From positions 1-64,000 of the forward strand of contig JBFWXS010000023.1 of NCBI GenBank assembly GCA_050187175.1: a stretch of DNA of 64,000 nt. The letters are read 5' to 3'. The position numbers and the translations under genes are program-made. The notes beneath the pieces were generated by a model, which was not told where the DNA came from, did not search any database, and worked only from the letters and a program-made list of their open reading frames with translations. Source of the stretch: Zeimonas sp050187175 (GTDB lineage Bacteria > Pseudomonadota > Gammaproteobacteria > Burkholderiales > Burkholderiaceae_E). Below are positions 63,860 to 64,000 of this stretch, in pieces (position 1 is the stretch's first letter; every line of letters begins with the position of its first letter).

Positions 63860-64000
63860 ATGTCCGCCAAACACCTGGACCTGCAGCTGCTGGCCATCTT
63901 CGACGCCATCATGTCGGAGCGCAACGTGACGCGCGCCGCCGACCGGCTCGCGCTCAGTCAGCCGGCCGTCAGCAAGGGCCTGATGCAGCTGCGCGAAGTG
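63860..64000 (+). CDS. LysR-family transcriptional regulator, N-terminal part (runs off the right edge)
   Basis: The first 47 codons of a LysR regulator: an opening SAKHLDLQLLAIFDAIMSER followed by the helix-turn-helix stretch NVTRAADRLALSQPAVSKGLMQLRE. GGAGAG lies 10 bp before ATG 63860. It is divergent from the amidohydrolase-Bug operon, which it probably regulates. Confidence 0.9.
   Translation, partial: MSAKHLDLQLLAIFDAIMSERNVTRAADRLALSQPAVSKGLMQLREV

Overview
The window is about 64 kb of GC-rich DNA with densely packed genes. It looks like the chromosome of a beta-proteobacterium of the order Burkholderiales, most likely Alcaligenaceae (Bordetella/Achromobacter-like). This is inferred from four orphan Bug/TctC-type periplasmic receptors, LysR/GntR/LuxR-controlled catabolic operons, a PHA phasin, GlcDEF, and a tandem glycine riboswitch ahead of gcvHPT. 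No tRNA, rRNA, insertion sequence, prophage or CRISPR array was seen. A run of 100 N (51429-51528) is an assembly gap inside a permease gene.

Region 1 (1-9888) is a catabolic regulon. An enolase-like gene and an APH-fold kinase run left. A CMD-family protein and an acyl-CoA ligase run right. A seven-gene leftward operon (fumarylacetoacetase-like hydrolase, deacetylase-fold hydrolase, LIV-type ABC transporter) meets them head-on. The promoter regions at the two ends carry the same perfect 16-bp palindrome, so one regulator outside the window probably controls the whole block. Region 2 (10.2-17.1 kb) holds a VOC protein, an AbrB-type antitoxin with a truncated PIN toxin, and two divergent units: D-aminoacylase plus Bug, and enoyl-CoA hydratase, CoA-transferase plus Bug.

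Region 3 (17.15-26.87 kb) has a LuxR-type regulator divergent from a nine-gene, tightly coupled operon: Rieske oxygenase, PotDABC-like transporter, deacetylase-fold hydrolase, thioesterase, FAD dehydrogenase and GST. Region 4 (26.9-30.1 kb) carries a VOC protein, an AadA-like nucleotidyltransferase, a DUF1801 protein with a basic tail, and a bactofilin-like repeat protein. Region 5 (30.16-39.08 kb) is a nine-gene aromatic-degradation operon: meta-cleavage-type hydrolase, Rieske oxygenase, LigB-type dioxygenase, an ABC importer with two different permeases, and an ACMSD-like amidohydrolase. A LysR regulator is divergent, with a clear dyad between them.

Region 6 (39.16-46.7 kb) has a hemerythrin-phasin pair, then a GntR-controlled operon (alpha/beta hydrolase, Bug, TauD-like oxygenase, cupin) with an AT-rich palindromic operator, a small membrane protein, a lipoprotein and a truncated metallo-beta-lactamase gene. 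Region 7 (46.9-60.8 kb) is more household: glcDEF, a DMT permease broken by the gap, the glycine riboswitch with gcvHPT, and an AapJQMP-type amino-acid importer behind a sigma54-like promoter. Region 8 (60.9-64.0 kb) has a Bug receptor and an amidohydrolase, with the start of a LysR gene at the right edge.

A window-wide peculiarity is short tandem duplications of 15 or 21 bp. Four of them cover the stop codon of a gene.
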